From a virus: a stretch of 34,989 nt of DNA. The stretch is from positions 1 through 34,989 of the IMG/VR virus record IMGVR_UViG_3300013131_000122, one strand, 5' to 3'. The position numbers and the translations under genes were made by a program. This document shows positions 15,729-24,052 of the stretch, piece by piece (position 1 is the stretch's first letter; each line of letters begins with the position of its first letter). Below the pieces are notes generated by a model that worked only from the letters and a program-made list of their open reading frames with translations, was not told where the DNA came from and searched no databases.

Positions 15729-18148
15729 CAGTTGTTGGTCGTCACACGGGGGTACAGCGCCACCACCGTCATGGGCAGCGGCTGGTGCTGTTCCACGCAG
15801 ATGTAGCCGTCCGTCTCGTAGCCTGAATTGAGGGTCACCGACTTGTCCCCGGTGTACAACGGGGGCGGGGAATCCATCGGCATGGACGGCGTGCGGTACT
15901 GGATTTCCTCCAGATCGTTCCACGTGGAACCCATCCGCCCGCCCAGCGAGCGGTACAGGCGCACCGAACACTTCCCCAGCCGCTTGGTCTTGGTCTGCGC
16001 AGTGCCATCGGCCGAACCTGCGTCCAGCCGCATGGGGCGAATCCGCCCGACGTATCCCAGCCCGACGTGCACCACCTCGGCCGGAGCAGCAAGCGTGATC
16101 GCCCCGCCGCTCACCGTCCGGTCGGGATGCGTCGCGCCATCGGCCAGCACCTTGACGGTCTCGCCCTCCAGGTGATCCAGCCCGCTGATCGTCGTGGCCG
16201 CGGCGCCGTCGTAGGTCAGGCCGCAGTCCACATGGAAGGCGTCCTCTTGGTCCCCATCGGCCGGCAGCAGGGCCTCCAGGAACTCGAGGTAGCGGGCCGA
16301 TCCCCGGCGCACGCAGAAGAACACGTCATCCTTGGAGCCATCGGGGGAGGGGATGACGGTGGCGGACTCCACGACCCCGGACTGCGGGTGGCGGTGCCAG
16401 CCGAACACCTGCTGGTCGGGTTCGTGGGTGTAGCCGATCAATCCGCCATCGGTAAGCCCTGCCCATACCACGCTCCACGGGTGCCGCTGGTGAACCATCC
16501 ACGTCACCCCCGGACTGGTGATGTGCTCGGCCAGCAGGGTGCGGTCGGAGGCGGAATACGCGGTGGCCTCGTCGAACACGATCTCGCGCACCCGGCGCTG
16601 GTTCTTCTCCACGAAGAACACGCTCTTGCCGACCTTCAAGGCCCGCACGCCGCTGCCGCCGTAGGCACTGCGGGCATCCACCGTGCTGTTGGTGGGGCCG
16701 TAGGGGTTGGAGGTCGAGGCCGGCGCGATGACGAACTCCGCATCTGCCGTGCCCACGAACAGCGCCACCCCGGCCTCCATCCAGCGGATGGCGTTGTTGT
16801 CGCGCGACTGCAGGCGGATGTTCACCGCGCTCTCGGCGACCTGCTCGTTGAACTCGTCGGGGGCGAACTTCTCGTACTCGGCGGACTTCGACAGCCACAC
16901 GTCACGAAGCCCGGCAAAGACCAGCCGCTCCTTCCACAGGGACACGAACCGCGGGTACTCGTTGTGATCGCCCCACGCGCCGAACTTCCAGCGCCACGTT
17001 CCGTCGTTCTCCACGCCGAAGGGCAGCGGCGTCAGCACCTCGGCGTCCACCTCGGTGGGCGAGGTGTAGGCGGTGATCCGCGCCACCCCGTAGCCGGAGT
17101 TCTGGTACTCCCAGTAGATGCCCACGTTGGACCCGAACCCGGCGTCGGGGTAGATGCCCCGCGTGTGGGTGGGCCGCACCGAGCCGGTCGTGGACGGATA
17201 GGTGCCGTCCACCGCCCCGGTGGACAGGTACTCGTTGCCGTCCGAGATGCGCCACACGTCATTGCTGCTCACCGTCTGGTCGGGTTCCCACACCCTCATC
17301 CCATCGGCGTCGTAGCGTTCCAGGCGGATAAGTGCCCCGACATGGGCCGCGGTGAACACGTCGGCGGAGGCCGTCAGCGTCACCGTCCCGGTCACGTCGT
17401 CGGCCTGGATCGTGAGGGTCTCGTCCTCGTTCATGTCCATGAACGGGCCGTCGTCGGGGATCAGCTCGGCAATCGTCCAGCTCGTGGCCGAGAGCCGGGA
17501 GAGCTTCTGCGGCGGCTGCCCGCCCCCGGCGATGTACACCACGTCCCCGGACTGCAGGAACGACAGCGAACACGTCCCGTCGGGGTTCTCGAGATCTGCC
17601 GCGGCATAGGGGGTCTGCACCACCAGCGGGGCCACCATCTCACCGCCCGAGGTGTACGTCCCGCCGAAAGTCGAGGACACGAGATCAATCGTCCCGGAGG
17701 ACGGGCACTCGATCCGCCACGTCCCGGTGGCGTTCGGGATCCCGCCCACGTCGGCCACCGTCACCTCGAGCCCCGCCACCAGCCCGTGGCCAGCGATGGT
17801 CAGCCGGATCCGGCCCGTCCCGTCATTGGCAGCCCCCGTGATCGCGAGGGTCTGCACCACCCGGCCACGGTCGGAGATGAAGCCCAGCGCCCCGTCGTTG
17901 AACTCCAGGACGGAGGCCTGCTCGTAGTTGAACTCGAAGCGGGTCAGCCACGAGCGGGTCGCCTGCAGCAGGCACTCCCCCACGAACCGGGTGCCGGGCC
18001 GAAAGTGCGCCGGCCCCTGTACCGTGGGGATGAAGTTCTCCAGCGTGTCGCAGGCGGAGGGGTACTTCTCCAGCGAAGTCCGCCCGGCCAGCAGGGGCGA
18101 GAACTCACCCCCGTTGAATGACTCGATGGCCGGCGCGGCCCGCGGCAT
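15728..18148 (-). CDS. Tail tubular protein B / stabilization protein (gp12-like)
   Basis: The 806-aa protein starts at ATG 18148, overlapping the gp11-like stop (TGATG); a longer reading to 18604 would lie over that gene in another frame and is rejected. The start MPRAAPAIESFNGGEFSPLL followed by TLENFIPTVQGPAHFRPGTRF is the typical N-terminus of podoviral stabilization or nozzle proteins. Later segments YPRFVSLWKERLVFAGLRDV and TWMVHQRHPWSVVWAGLTDG also fit the family. Residues about 109-169 hold an inserted FCCH-like module (IRLTIAGHGLVAGLEVTV ... STFGGTYTSGG), absent from T7 gp12 itself as far as I know, and like those in the spike at 3064. Role: lower part of the short tail tube, holding fibres. 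Confidence 0.85.
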   Translation of the reverse strand: MPRAAPAIESFNGGEFSPLLAGRTSLEKYPSACDTLENFIPTVQGPAHFRPGTRFVGECLLQATRSWLTRFEFNYEQASVLEFNDGALGFISDRGRVVQTLAITGAANDGTGRIRLTIAGHGLVAGLEVTVADVGGIPNATGTWRIECPSSGTIDLVSSTFGGTYTSGGEMVAPLVVQTPYAAADLENPDGTCSLSFLQSGDVVYIAGGGQPPQKLSRLSATSWTIAELIPDDGPFMDMNEDETLTIQADDVTGTVTLTASADVFTAAHVGALIRLERYDADGMRVWEPDQTVSSNDVWRISDGNEYLSTGAVDGTYPSTTGSVRPTHTRGIYPDAGFGSNVGIYWEYQNSGYGVARITAYTSPTEVDAEVLTPLPFGVENDGTWRWKFGAWGDHNEYPRFVSLWKERLVFAGLRDVWLSKSAEYEKFAPDEFNEQVAESAVNIRLQSRDNNAIRWMEAGVALFVGTADAEFVIAPASTSNPYGPTNSTVDARSAYGGSGVRALKVGKSVFFVEKNQRRVREIVFDEATAYSASDRTLLAEHITSPGVTWMVHQRHPWSVVWAGLTDGGLIGYTHEPDQQVFGWHRHPQSGVVESATVIPSPDGSKDDVFFCVRRGSARYLEFLEALLPADGDQEDAFHVDCGLTYDGAAATTISGLDHLEGETVKVLADGATHPDRTVSGGAITLAAPAEVVHVGLGYVGRIRPMRLDAGSADGTAQTKTKRLGKCSVRLYRSLGGRMGSTWNDLEEIQYRTPSMPMDSPPPLYTGDKSVTLNSGYETDGYICVEQHQPLPMTVVALYPRVTTNN

Positions 18149-18753
18149 CAGAGCCTCCCACGCAGCCAGGTGTCGTCGTCTACCGCCTTGGCGGGGATCT
18201 CGATGGCGTTCGCCCGGGCCGCCTCCCGCAGGGCCTGCTTGTAGTCCGCCCAGGCCTCCTCCTTGCGCGGGCCACTGTCGGCCAGGGGGATGGCCAACTC
18301 GTAGGCCAGCCGTGCGCTCAGGGCCTCCACGAACGCCGGGTCGAACTGCGTGGGGTCGGTGACCTGCCGGATGTAGCGGATCTTCAGCGGGGAGTCGTAG
18401 TCGGTGAGGATCCGCCGGCCCTCGATGGTGTAGTCCTCCCGGTCGATGCTGTCCCGGTACTCGTCCAGGTTCAGCCCCGGCGAGAACTCGCCCGCGGACA
18501 GCAGCCGCAGGAAGTCGGCGGGCAGGTTGTACTGGTAGCTGAAGCCGAAGGCCGGCGCCTCGGCCAGCTTGGCGAGGCTGTCGCGGGCCTTGGCGAAGGA
18601 CCACACATGACGCCGCAGCTCGGCGTCGCGGATGGTGTCGAAGCGGCGGGTCAGTTCCCGAGCGGCGGCCGTCTCGTCGTCGAAGCTGACGATCTGCCCG
18701 GCGCCGATCTTCGACAGCGCCCCGTTCGCGATGCTGACGTTGGAGACCGCCAC
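18148..18753 (-). CDS. Tail tubular protein A (gp11-like adaptor)
   Basis: This 201-aa protein uses GTG 18753, four bases after the stop of the small spike-base-like gene. The N-terminus (VSIANGALSKIGAGQIVSF) followed by RRFDTIRDAELRRHVWSFAK and YQYNLPADFLRLLSAGE is the hallmark of T7 gp11-type tail tubular A proteins, and the length is normal for the family. It forms the ring below the portal to which the gp12-like nozzle attaches. It is translationally coupled to that partner gene by a TGATG overlap. Confidence 0.9.
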   Translation of the reverse strand: MAVSNVSIANGALSKIGAGQIVSFDDETAAARELTRRFDTIRDAELRRHVWSFAKARDSLAKLAEAPAFGFSYQYNLPADFLRLLSAGEFSPGLNLDEYRDSIDREDYTIEGRRILTDYDSPLKIRYIRQVTDPTQFDPAFVEALSARLAYELAIPLADSGPRKEEAWADYKQALREAARANAIEIPAKAVDDDTWLRGRL

Positions 18754-18757
18754 ACGG

Positions 18758-19003
18758 TTACACGAAGGCCGTGATGCCGGTGGCCGCGGTGCCCGTCGAG
18801 TAGACGCGCTTCACGCGGCCGGGAAAGATGCCCGCAGGGACCGTTGTCGAGACCTCCGTCCCGTCGGGCCGCTGGACGTGCAGCGTGCCACCCACCGCGA
18901 TCAGCAGGCAGCGCGCCTCCACGGCGATGTCCGCCCCGTCTGCCGGGGTGACGGCGAAGTAGTCCTCGGCGGTTTCCAGGCCCCGCCGGCCTGCGGTTGC
19001 CAC
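18758..19003 (-). CDS. Small spike-base-like protein (RCAP_rcc01079-type)
   Basis: This 81-aa protein starts at GTG 19003, one base after the previous stop. It has the pattern of small phage spike-base proteins: FAVTPADGADIAVEARCLLI, then GTLHVQRPDG, then VPAGIFPGRVKRVYSTGTAA, a compact beta fold ending in a conserved arginine and STGT. I recognise the family by pattern only. Placement right before the gp11/gp12-like genes and in a genome with three spikes makes a role in spike attachment or head decoration plausible. Confidence 0.55.
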   Translation of the reverse strand: MATAGRRGLETAEDYFAVTPADGADIAVEARCLLIAVGGTLHVQRPDGTEVSTTVPAGIFPGRVKRVYSTGTAATGITAFV

Positions 19004-19004
19004 G

Positions 19005-19205
19005 TTACGTGTTCGCCGGGGGCCAGACCGGCGACTCCGACAGCTTGGCGAGGATGCCCTGCACCGCCTGGATCGTCTCCAGCCGGGTCGTGGACGCGTC
19101 CACCAGGACGCGCAGCTCCACTGCCTTGCTCGTCGTGGACGACGCCACGGTCAGTTCGACCGGGATGCTGTCGCCCACGTCGGCGCCGATGAAGGTGTCT
19201 GCCAT
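19005..19205 (-). CDS. Unknown 66-aa virion-module protein
   Basis: The ATG at 19205 has CGGAG eight bases upstream. The protein starts MADTFIGADVGDSIPVELTV and has a helical second half (TRLETIQAVQGILAKLSESP). No family is recognised. It lies between the hairpin at 19224-19254 and the spike-base-like gene, so it opens the short tail-assembly group. The two halves suggest a small beta strand pair followed by an amphipathic helix. Confidence 0.55.
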   Translation of the reverse strand: MADTFIGADVGDSIPVELTVASSTTSKAVELRVLVDASTTRLETIQAVQGILAKLSESPVWPPANT

Positions 19206-19223
19206 GTGAGACTCCGAAAGAGC

Positions 19224-19254
19224 GGGGCCGAGGGGATCACCTCCCCCCGGCCCC
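19224..19254 (-). terminator. Strong GC hairpin after capsid gene pair
   Basis: The minus-strand RNA can form a 13-bp stem, GGGGCCGGGGGGA pairing with TCCCCTCGGCCCC, around a 5-base loop GGTGA. The single imperfect pair is G-U only on the minus strand, which fits a leftward transcript. It follows the 168-aa gene stop by 6 bp. The downstream T-tract is poor (CTCTTTC), so partial termination or mRNA 3'-end protection of capsid transcripts is as likely as full termination. Confidence 0.6.
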
Positions 19255-19259
19255 TGCGG

Positions 19260-19766
19260 TTACACGACGTACAGGACCTCGACCTTCTGGGCCGAGTTCG
19301 CGTCGGCCATGATCTCGGTCACGGTCGCAGCCACGTCGTAGTCGATGCCCGGATCGCTCGTGAGACCCAGCGCCGACCACAGCGGCTCGTCGGACTCGTC
19401 CAGGCTGTACTGCCCGGACTCGTGCGTGACGTTCGTCGGGGCGATGGCGCCGCCGCCCGGATCCAGCGCCGAGGCGAAGAAGTCGGCATCCACCACCGCA
19501 CCGCCGTTCTCGGCGGTCTGGTAGAGACCGATGTCCACCTGGCCCGTGGCGCCGGAGGCCTCGGCCGCGTAGATCACGGCCGACACCCGCGCGTTGGAGG
19601 GGACGCGGCAGAAGCGGTAGGTGGAACCCACCGAGTCCGACGCGCTGTTGTTGACCACGCCCATCGCCGACTTCAGCACCCCGCCGGAGACGTTCGCGTT
19701 GTTCACGACACGCGGCGTCGCCGTCAGGTTGGTAATGGCCGGGGACTTGAGGTGCACGACTGCCAT
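19260..19766 (-). CDS. Capsid-adjacent structural protein, 168 aa
   Basis: The gene follows the capsid gene directly; its SD GGGAG overlaps the capsid stop and the ATG is at 19766. The predicted protein is mostly beta (MAVVHLKSPAITNL, STYRFCRVPSNARVSAVIYA, TGQVDIGLYQTAENGG), with a C-terminal KVEVLYVV. Proteins of this type regularly follow the capsid gene in BPP-1-like and related podoviruses and are probably head decoration or stabilisation proteins. This is context-based; no enzyme motif is visible. Confidence 0.6.
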   Translation of the reverse strand: MAVVHLKSPAITNLTATPRVVNNANVSGGVLKSAMGVVNNSASDSVGSTYRFCRVPSNARVSAVIYAAEASGATGQVDIGLYQTAENGGAVVDADFFASALDPGGGAIAPTNVTHESGQYSLDESDEPLWSALGLTSDPGIDYDVAATVTEIMADANSAQKVEVLYVV

Positions 19767-19770
19767 GTGA

Positions 19771-20667
19771 TTACTCCCTCACCCAGATGCGGGTGATCTT
19801 CTTCTCTTCGAGGCGCGTCGCACCGAGGGACTGGAAGGCGTAGACCTCCCAGGGGTTGCCCTTGTACTCCTTGGCCTCGCGGACCTCCATCTTCTGGTTC
19901 TGCCACATGCCGAGGTGCATCCCCGACTTGGCCCACAGCGGGATGGAGCGCGACGTGCCGGCCGCATCGTCCGTGCCGGTCACGAGGAGCTGGCTGTGGA
20001 TGAACTCCACGCCCAGCAGCCGCTTCAGCCGGCCGTTGACGATCACCGGGTCCATCGCCGCGCGGTACTCGGCGCCGATGACCTGGATCTCGTTGAGCAG
20101 GTCGGCGTTGGCACCGGCGTTGATCGCGCAGTAGATCTGGTCGTCCTCGTCCACCTCGTGGCCCTGGAGCAGTTCCAGCGCGGCCTTGATCTTGGCCACG
20201 TTCATGCCCGAGGTCGTGCCGCCCACGCTCACGCTCACCGTGTTGCCGGCGAGGATGGACGTGGCCGTGGTGCCGGTCTTGCCGGTCTGCGCGTCCGCGG
20301 TGAAGGCCGCGATGATCGTGCGATCCTTGCGGCGGTTGATGGAGTTGACGGTGTTCTGCACGTACGCCGACTTGTGGTCGGCCACCATCTTCAGCTTGTC
20401 GAACGTGTCGATGAGCTGCTGGATGTCCCAGTCGGACGGCGACACCCACCGACGATCCACGGGGGCGTCGGTGCGGGTCTTGGGCTCGAACCGGGAATTG
20501 ACCTGCGACATCTCCACCACGCCGACCTGATCGACGGGGGAAGCCTGCTCGCCGGTGTAACTGCCGGTGGTGACGGCGGCAGCGAACTTGGACTGCTTCT
20601 GCTGCAGCAGGAGCGCGACGTTGCTCGCGTACTGCTGGCTGTAGTGACTGAGCAAGTTGATGCTCAT
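19771..20667 (-). CDS. Major capsid protein
   Basis: The 298-aa product starts at ATG 20667 behind an excellent SD (GGAGGTCA). It matches the podoviral HK97-fold capsid family seen in BPP-1-like phages: N-terminal SHYSQQYASNVALLLQQKQS, conserved PVDRRWVSPSDWDIQQLIDT, the helical GMNVAKIKAALELLQGHEVD and QIYCAINAGANADLLNEI, and the C-terminal SIPLWAKSGMHLGMWQNQKM with YEV-type ending KKITRIWVRE. It has its own long leader (about 134 nt) after the terminator and a copy of the three-copy promoter-like element, consistent with high, separate expression. It follows the scaffold gene, the usual order. Confidence 0.9.
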   Translation of the reverse strand: MSINLLSHYSQQYASNVALLLQQKQSKFAAAVTTGSYTGEQASPVDQVGVVEMSQVNSRFEPKTRTDAPVDRRWVSPSDWDIQQLIDTFDKLKMVADHKSAYVQNTVNSINRRKDRTIIAAFTADAQTGKTGTTATSILAGNTVSVSVGGTTSGMNVAKIKAALELLQGHEVDEDDQIYCAINAGANADLLNEIQVIGAEYRAAMDPVIVNGRLKRLLGVEFIHSQLLVTGTDDAAGTSRSIPLWAKSGMHLGMWQNQKMEVREAKEYKGNPWEVYAFQSLGATRLEEKKITRIWVRE

Positions 20668-20801
20668 GGACTTGACCTCCGAAAGTTGGAACGCTTCCGG
20701 TCAGCCTTGTCCTCGCGGGGGCTTACCTTGCCGGTATGCGCGCCGGCCGCGCGACTGTCTTTCCAGTGCCAGCGGGGTCCGTAGACTTGTCCGCTTGAAT
20801 T

Positions 20802-20831
20802 GAGGGTCTGGTGCTGATTCGCAGATGTCAA
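20802..20831 (-). promoter_or_regulatory. Late promoter-like element, copy 2 (before capsid)
   Basis: On the minus strand: a perfect TTGACA (20831-20826), 17 bp, then GACCCT (20808-20803) within CCAGACCCTC. The spacer core TCTGCGAATC is shared with copy 3. In this copy GGTGCT and AGCACC can pair across the element. It starts only five bases after the T-tract of the scaffold terminator. Confidence 0.55.
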
Positions 20832-20835
20832 GCAC

Positions 20836-20861
20836 CAAAAGAAAGGCCCCCGAAGGGGCCT
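20836..20861 (-). terminator. Rho-independent terminator after scaffold gene
   Basis: On the minus strand the stem AGGCCCC/GGGGCCT (7 bp) is closed by a TTCG tetraloop and followed by TTTCTTTT. It lies 20 bp after the scaffold stop codon. It would separate the portal-scaffold transcript from the capsid transcript, which has its own promoter-like element immediately downstream. Confidence 0.85.
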
Positions 20862-20880
20862 AGGTGGTGGTGGCGGAAAT

Positions 20881-21693
20881 CTACGCGGCCTGCGAGATGA
20901 GCAGGTCCAGCCGGTCCTTCTCGGCCTTCGCCGCGGCGTCGCCCTCGGCCCACTTCGCGAGCCAGGCGCCGTCCTGCATGAGCTGGTCGAGCCGGGCCTG
21001 CGCGGCCTGCTTGGACACCGGGGCCGCAGCGCCCTGCCCGCCCTCGGCGAACCGGCCCTCGCCCAGCATCTTCCCGGCGGCGGCCATGAACTTCATCATC
21101 GGCGCCGAACCCCAGGCGGATTCCAGCATCTCCAGGTTCTTCGCCGTGGCCTCGGCATCCCAGCCCAACTCCAGGGACAGGGACTGCACGAACCGCTGGC
21201 CCAGCGCGGCGTTGGTGGCGAACTGCCCACCCCACTCCTGCTGCAGGGCCGTCATCTGCTCGGCCACCTTCGCCTCGGCGGCAGCCTGTGCCGCTGCCTG
21301 TTGCTGGCCGGCGTACTCGTTCAGCGCCCCCACCAGCCCCTCGGCGGCCTTCGCCGGGATGCCCAGCTTGTGCAGGATCGGCGCCATGTGCTTGGCGAAG
21401 CCGTCGGACTGCCCCTCGGGGACGGCGAGCTTGTAGCCCTCCGGGTTCTCCGGCACGCCGAGCTTCGCGTGCAGGGCCTTCCAGCCCTCCGCGTCGTTCT
21501 CGTCCTTGGGCATCAGGAACGTCCGGCCCGCCTTCTCGGCGCCCACCAGCGTCTCCAGGTTGCGGTAGGACGCGATGGCCTTGTCGGGGCTGTCCCAGCC
21601 CTTGTTCTCGATGTAGCCCTTCACGTCGTCGGCTACGGTGCCGTACCACGGGGCGGCGGCCCCACCCTCTGCGCCAGTTGCTTCATCCATCAT
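20881..21693 (-). CDS. Capsid scaffolding / assembly protein
   Basis: This 270-aa protein starts at ATG 21693 (a second ATG follows directly) with GAGGT eight bases upstream, overlapping the Bbp19-like gene by 11 bp. It has the standard podoviral scaffold layout: acidic N-terminus with YIENKGWDSPDKAIASYRNL, then FLMPKDENDAEGWKALHAKL and PEGYKLAVPEGQ, a central Ala/Gln/Glu coiled coil (QQQAAAQAAAEAKVAEQMTA), and a charged C-terminus for capsid binding. It directly precedes the capsid gene, as is usual. It is expected to be absent from or processed in mature virions. Confidence 0.85.
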   Translation of the reverse strand: MMDEATGAEGGAAAPWYGTVADDVKGYIENKGWDSPDKAIASYRNLETLVGAEKAGRTFLMPKDENDAEGWKALHAKLGVPENPEGYKLAVPEGQSDGFAKHMAPILHKLGIPAKAAEGLVGALNEYAGQQQAAAQAAAEAKVAEQMTALQQEWGGQFATNAALGQRFVQSLSLELGWDAEATAKNLEMLESAWGSAPMMKFMAAAGKMLGEGRFAEGGQGAAAPVSKQAAQARLDQLMQDGAWLAKWAEGDAAAKAEKDRLDLLISQAA

Positions 21694-21979
21694 TGTCTGC
21701 GACCTCGCGAATGTTGATGACGAAGCGGTCGCTCAAGTGCAAATGCTCGAGGATCCGCAGCCACACCTCGCGCCGCCCTTCGGCCTGCGCGGAAGCGATG
21801 GGGTCGATGACTCCCGCCGTGCTGGAGTACACGCTGGTGGACTTGTGGGCGCGGCAGAAGCGCGCCAGGTCGTTCAGCACGATGGCCGGTTCCGGGCGGG
21901 GTTCGCCGGTCTCGCCGAGGAACGTCCGGCGGTAGGCGTCCCGGCGCTGCTTGACCGTCTCGGCGCGACTACGCGGCAT
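21683..21979 (-). CDS. Bbp19-family phage protein
   Basis: The 98-aa protein starts at ATG 21979, overlapping the portal gene end by 11 bp. The sequence YRRTFLGETGEPRPEPAIVL followed by NDLARFCRAHKSTSVYS and EGRREVWLRILEHLHLSD fits the Bbp19-type family named after Bordetella phage BPP-1. It lies between portal and scaffold, the same neighbourhood as in BPP-1-like phages. Its molecular role is not known to me; context suggests head assembly. Confidence 0.75.
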   Translation of the reverse strand: MPRSRAETVKQRRDAYRRTFLGETGEPRPEPAIVLNDLARFCRAHKSTSVYSSTAGVIDPIASAQAEGRREVWLRILEHLHLSDRFVINIREVADNDG

Positions 21980-23570
21980 TCGTCAGGCCGGCATCCTTCG
22001 CCGCCTTGGCGATCCCCGGCGCCTGCTCGGCCGCCTGCTGGGCCATGAGCGTCTGTTCGCGCTTGGCACGCAGTTCGGCCACCGCCTTGGGATCACGCAG
22101 TTGCTTCACCGGCATTCCGTTGATCTGCGCCACGTCGCGGGCGATCTGGTCGGTGTCGTAGTTGTCCAGCAGGCTCGGATCCACCGCGGCCAGCGGGCCG
22201 ACGGTTTCCAGCGTGCGGGCCACCGCCAGGGATTCGCCCGACCGCTGGATGCGGGTGAGCGGGCCGTCGTACTCGATCTTGTACTCGCCGCCGGCCTCCA
22301 GCAGCACCTCAGGCATCGGGGGGAGTTCGCCGGAGCGGGCCAGCAGGTCGATCTCGCGCTCCACGAGCTGGCCCAGGAACTCCTGCTGCCGGCCGATCAC
22401 CGGACCCAGCAGCATTCCCTGCTCCTGCGCCCGCTGCAGGGACTCGGTGGCGGTCATCTGGGGATGGTCCACCACGACCTGCAGCAGGGTCACGTAGAAG
22501 CTGTCGTTGATGATCCGCTGCTCGATCTCCATCAACTCCACGCCGATGTCCACCCGGGCGCCGGGGTTGAAGGGCTTCACCAGCTCCTCGCCGGAATCGT
22601 TCAGCGCACCGCCATTCAGGGCGCCGGGCCGCAGGTTGAAGCCCTGCAAGGCGCCGTCCTCGGTCAGCATCAGCGGCGGGTCCACGGCCTTCTGGCCGGC
22701 GCGCACGATGGTGCGCTTCATCTCGTTCAGGGTCTTGAGGGTGGGCAGCACCCACACCGCAGGGCCACGGGCGTACACCTCGCCAGCCAGCGTCACGTCG
22801 CGCATCGTGGGGTAGGGCCACGAGAAGTAGTGCGACTCCTCGAGGACCGACTTGAAGTCCTGGCAGATCCACGTCGAGGCGAACTTCGCCCCGGCGGGAT
22901 ACCGCCTGCGCTGGGCCTCATCCACCGGGAGCGTGGCGTGGATGAACCAGAACATCTGGTCGGGGTTCTTCTCCAGCGCGGTGTTGATCTGCGGGGGCAG
23001 GCTCTTGGGCCACTGACTGGCGGCCTGCCGGGCGCTGTACTGGAACCGGCGGTAGAGCGTGTCCACGATGCCGACGTGGTTCTCCGCGTAGTAGGACTCC
23101 GACAGCGGGATGGCCCGGTAGCGGATGCCCCTGCCGGGCACTTCGTCCACGAACAGCGAGGCATTGCCGAGGCTGCCGTGGCAGTAGTGGGCCGTTCCCA
23201 GCGCCCCGGTGAAGCCCGCATGGGGGGCGTACCGGCGGCGGAAGATCAGCTTGTTCAGCTCCTCGAAAAAGCCCTTGACCTCGTAGTCCTCCTCCAGCGA
23301 CTCGTCGGCGGGCTTCAGGGTGTGGTACACCGCGGTGCGCGGCATCCCGAGGGATTCCAGGATGGCTGCGTACTTGCGCAGGGCCAGCGCCCCGGTGGCG
23401 TCGTAGAGCTTGTCCTGCCGGTCCTCGCCGGGCGTGCGGGGGCCGAGGAACTGCGCCTCGCCGGGCAGCACCCGCTCGGCGACCTGCTGGAAAAGCACGT
23501 CGAAGTTGGAGCGGTTGGAGGCCAGTTGCTCCAGCCGCTTGATGTGCCGGTCGGCGACGGTCTCGCTCAC
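21969..23570 (-). CDS. Head-tail connector (portal) protein
   Basis: The 533-aa product starts at GTG 23570 with a GTGA overlap to the previous stop. It matches the T7 gp8-type head-tail connector family: HIKRLEQLASNRSNFDVLFQ, QVAERVLPGEAQFLG, the crown and wing segments GTAHYCHGSLGNASLFVDEV and RAIPLSESYYAENHVG, then a C-terminal helical part with VVDHPQMTATESLQRAQEQG and LLGPVIGRQQEFLGQLVERE. Length is normal for the family. It forms the dodecameric ring through which terminase packages DNA and to which the gp11-like adaptor binds. Confidence 0.92.
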   Translation of the reverse strand: MSETVADRHIKRLEQLASNRSNFDVLFQQVAERVLPGEAQFLGPRTPGEDRQDKLYDATGALALRKYAAILESLGMPRTAVYHTLKPADESLEEDYEVKGFFEELNKLIFRRRYAPHAGFTGALGTAHYCHGSLGNASLFVDEVPGRGIRYRAIPLSESYYAENHVGIVDTLYRRFQYSARQAASQWPKSLPPQINTALEKNPDQMFWFIHATLPVDEAQRRRYPAGAKFASTWICQDFKSVLEESHYFSWPYPTMRDVTLAGEVYARGPAVWVLPTLKTLNEMKRTIVRAGQKAVDPPLMLTEDGALQGFNLRPGALNGGALNDSGEELVKPFNPGARVDIGVELMEIEQRIINDSFYVTLLQVVVDHPQMTATESLQRAQEQGMLLGPVIGRQQEFLGQLVEREIDLLARSGELPPMPEVLLEAGGEYKIEYDGPLTRIQRSGESLAVARTLETVGPLAAVDPSLLDNYDTDQIARDVAQINGMPVKQLRDPKAVAELRAKREQTLMAQQAAEQAPGIAKAAKDAGLTNAA

Positions 23571-24046
23571 TGGCCCAGCAGCGCCTTCGTCGCCGTGTTG
23601 GGCTTGCCCGAGACCCCCAGCGGGCTGGTCAGGATGTTGGCCGCCCCGCCGCGCTTCTTCGCCAGACGGTCCTGCAGCTCCTGCGACTGCCGGGCCGCAT
23701 CACTGGTGGGCACCTTCGGGGCCGCAGGGATCTTCGGCGTCTTGGACAGCAACGGGGTGAAGCCGGACAGGACGCCCGCCCCGGTCAGCGCCTTGGAGGC
23801 GAGACTGGTCCCGGCCACCTCCCCCACCGTGGGGGCGGCGGTAGTGGCGGCGAGGTTGGTCAGGGCGGCGGTGGCCGACTGCACGCCTTGGGTCGCAAGG
23901 GCCGCTTCGGCCGCCGACATGGCGCCCGTGGCTGCCGCCGCACCCGTGGACGCCGCAGCGCCTGTGGCAGCACCGCCGGCCGCAGCCGCCGTCGTGCCGG
24001 TGACGGCGCTCTGGAGCGCCGCGAACATCGCAGGAACGAATGCCAT
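23567..24046 (-). CDS. Structural protein with conserved TiLTsp...LLGQ tail
   Basis: I chose ATG 24046 (MAFVPAMFAAL), giving 159 aa. Residues about 10-100 are extremely Ala/Gly/Thr-rich and hydrophobic, possibly membrane-active. The C-terminus, QELQDRLAKKRGGAANILTS plus a final KALLGQ, matches a tail motif recurring in podoviral proteins encoded next to the portal. The promoter-like element ends 7 bases before the ATG, so a transcript starting at the usual distance would be nearly leaderless; no SD is visible. Role is probably a minor head or internal protein. Confidence 0.65.
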   Translation of the reverse strand: MAFVPAMFAALQSAVTGTTAAAAGGAATGAAASTGAAAATGAMSAAEAALATQGVQSATAALTNLAATTAAPTVGEVAGTSLASKALTGAGVLSGFTPLLSKTPKIPAAPKVPTSDAARQSQELQDRLAKKRGGAANILTSPLGVSGKPNTATKALLGQ

Positions 24047-24052
24047 GCACCC

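Larger units (their letters stand above)
20668..20880 (-). promoter_or_regulatory. Capsid gene leader region
   Basis: This 213-bp gap between scaffold and capsid genes holds, in leftward order, a terminator, the second promoter-like element, and about 134 bases of leader before the capsid ATG. The leader contains a short GC hairpin (GCGCG-GCCGG-CGCGC) and the capsid SD. No open reading frame of note is present on either strand. Confidence 0.5.

Noticed and set aside
18149-18604. In-frame N-terminal extension of the gp12-like protein
   Set aside because: It lies over the gp11-like gene in another frame, and ATG 18148 gives the family's usual N-terminus with a TGATG junction.
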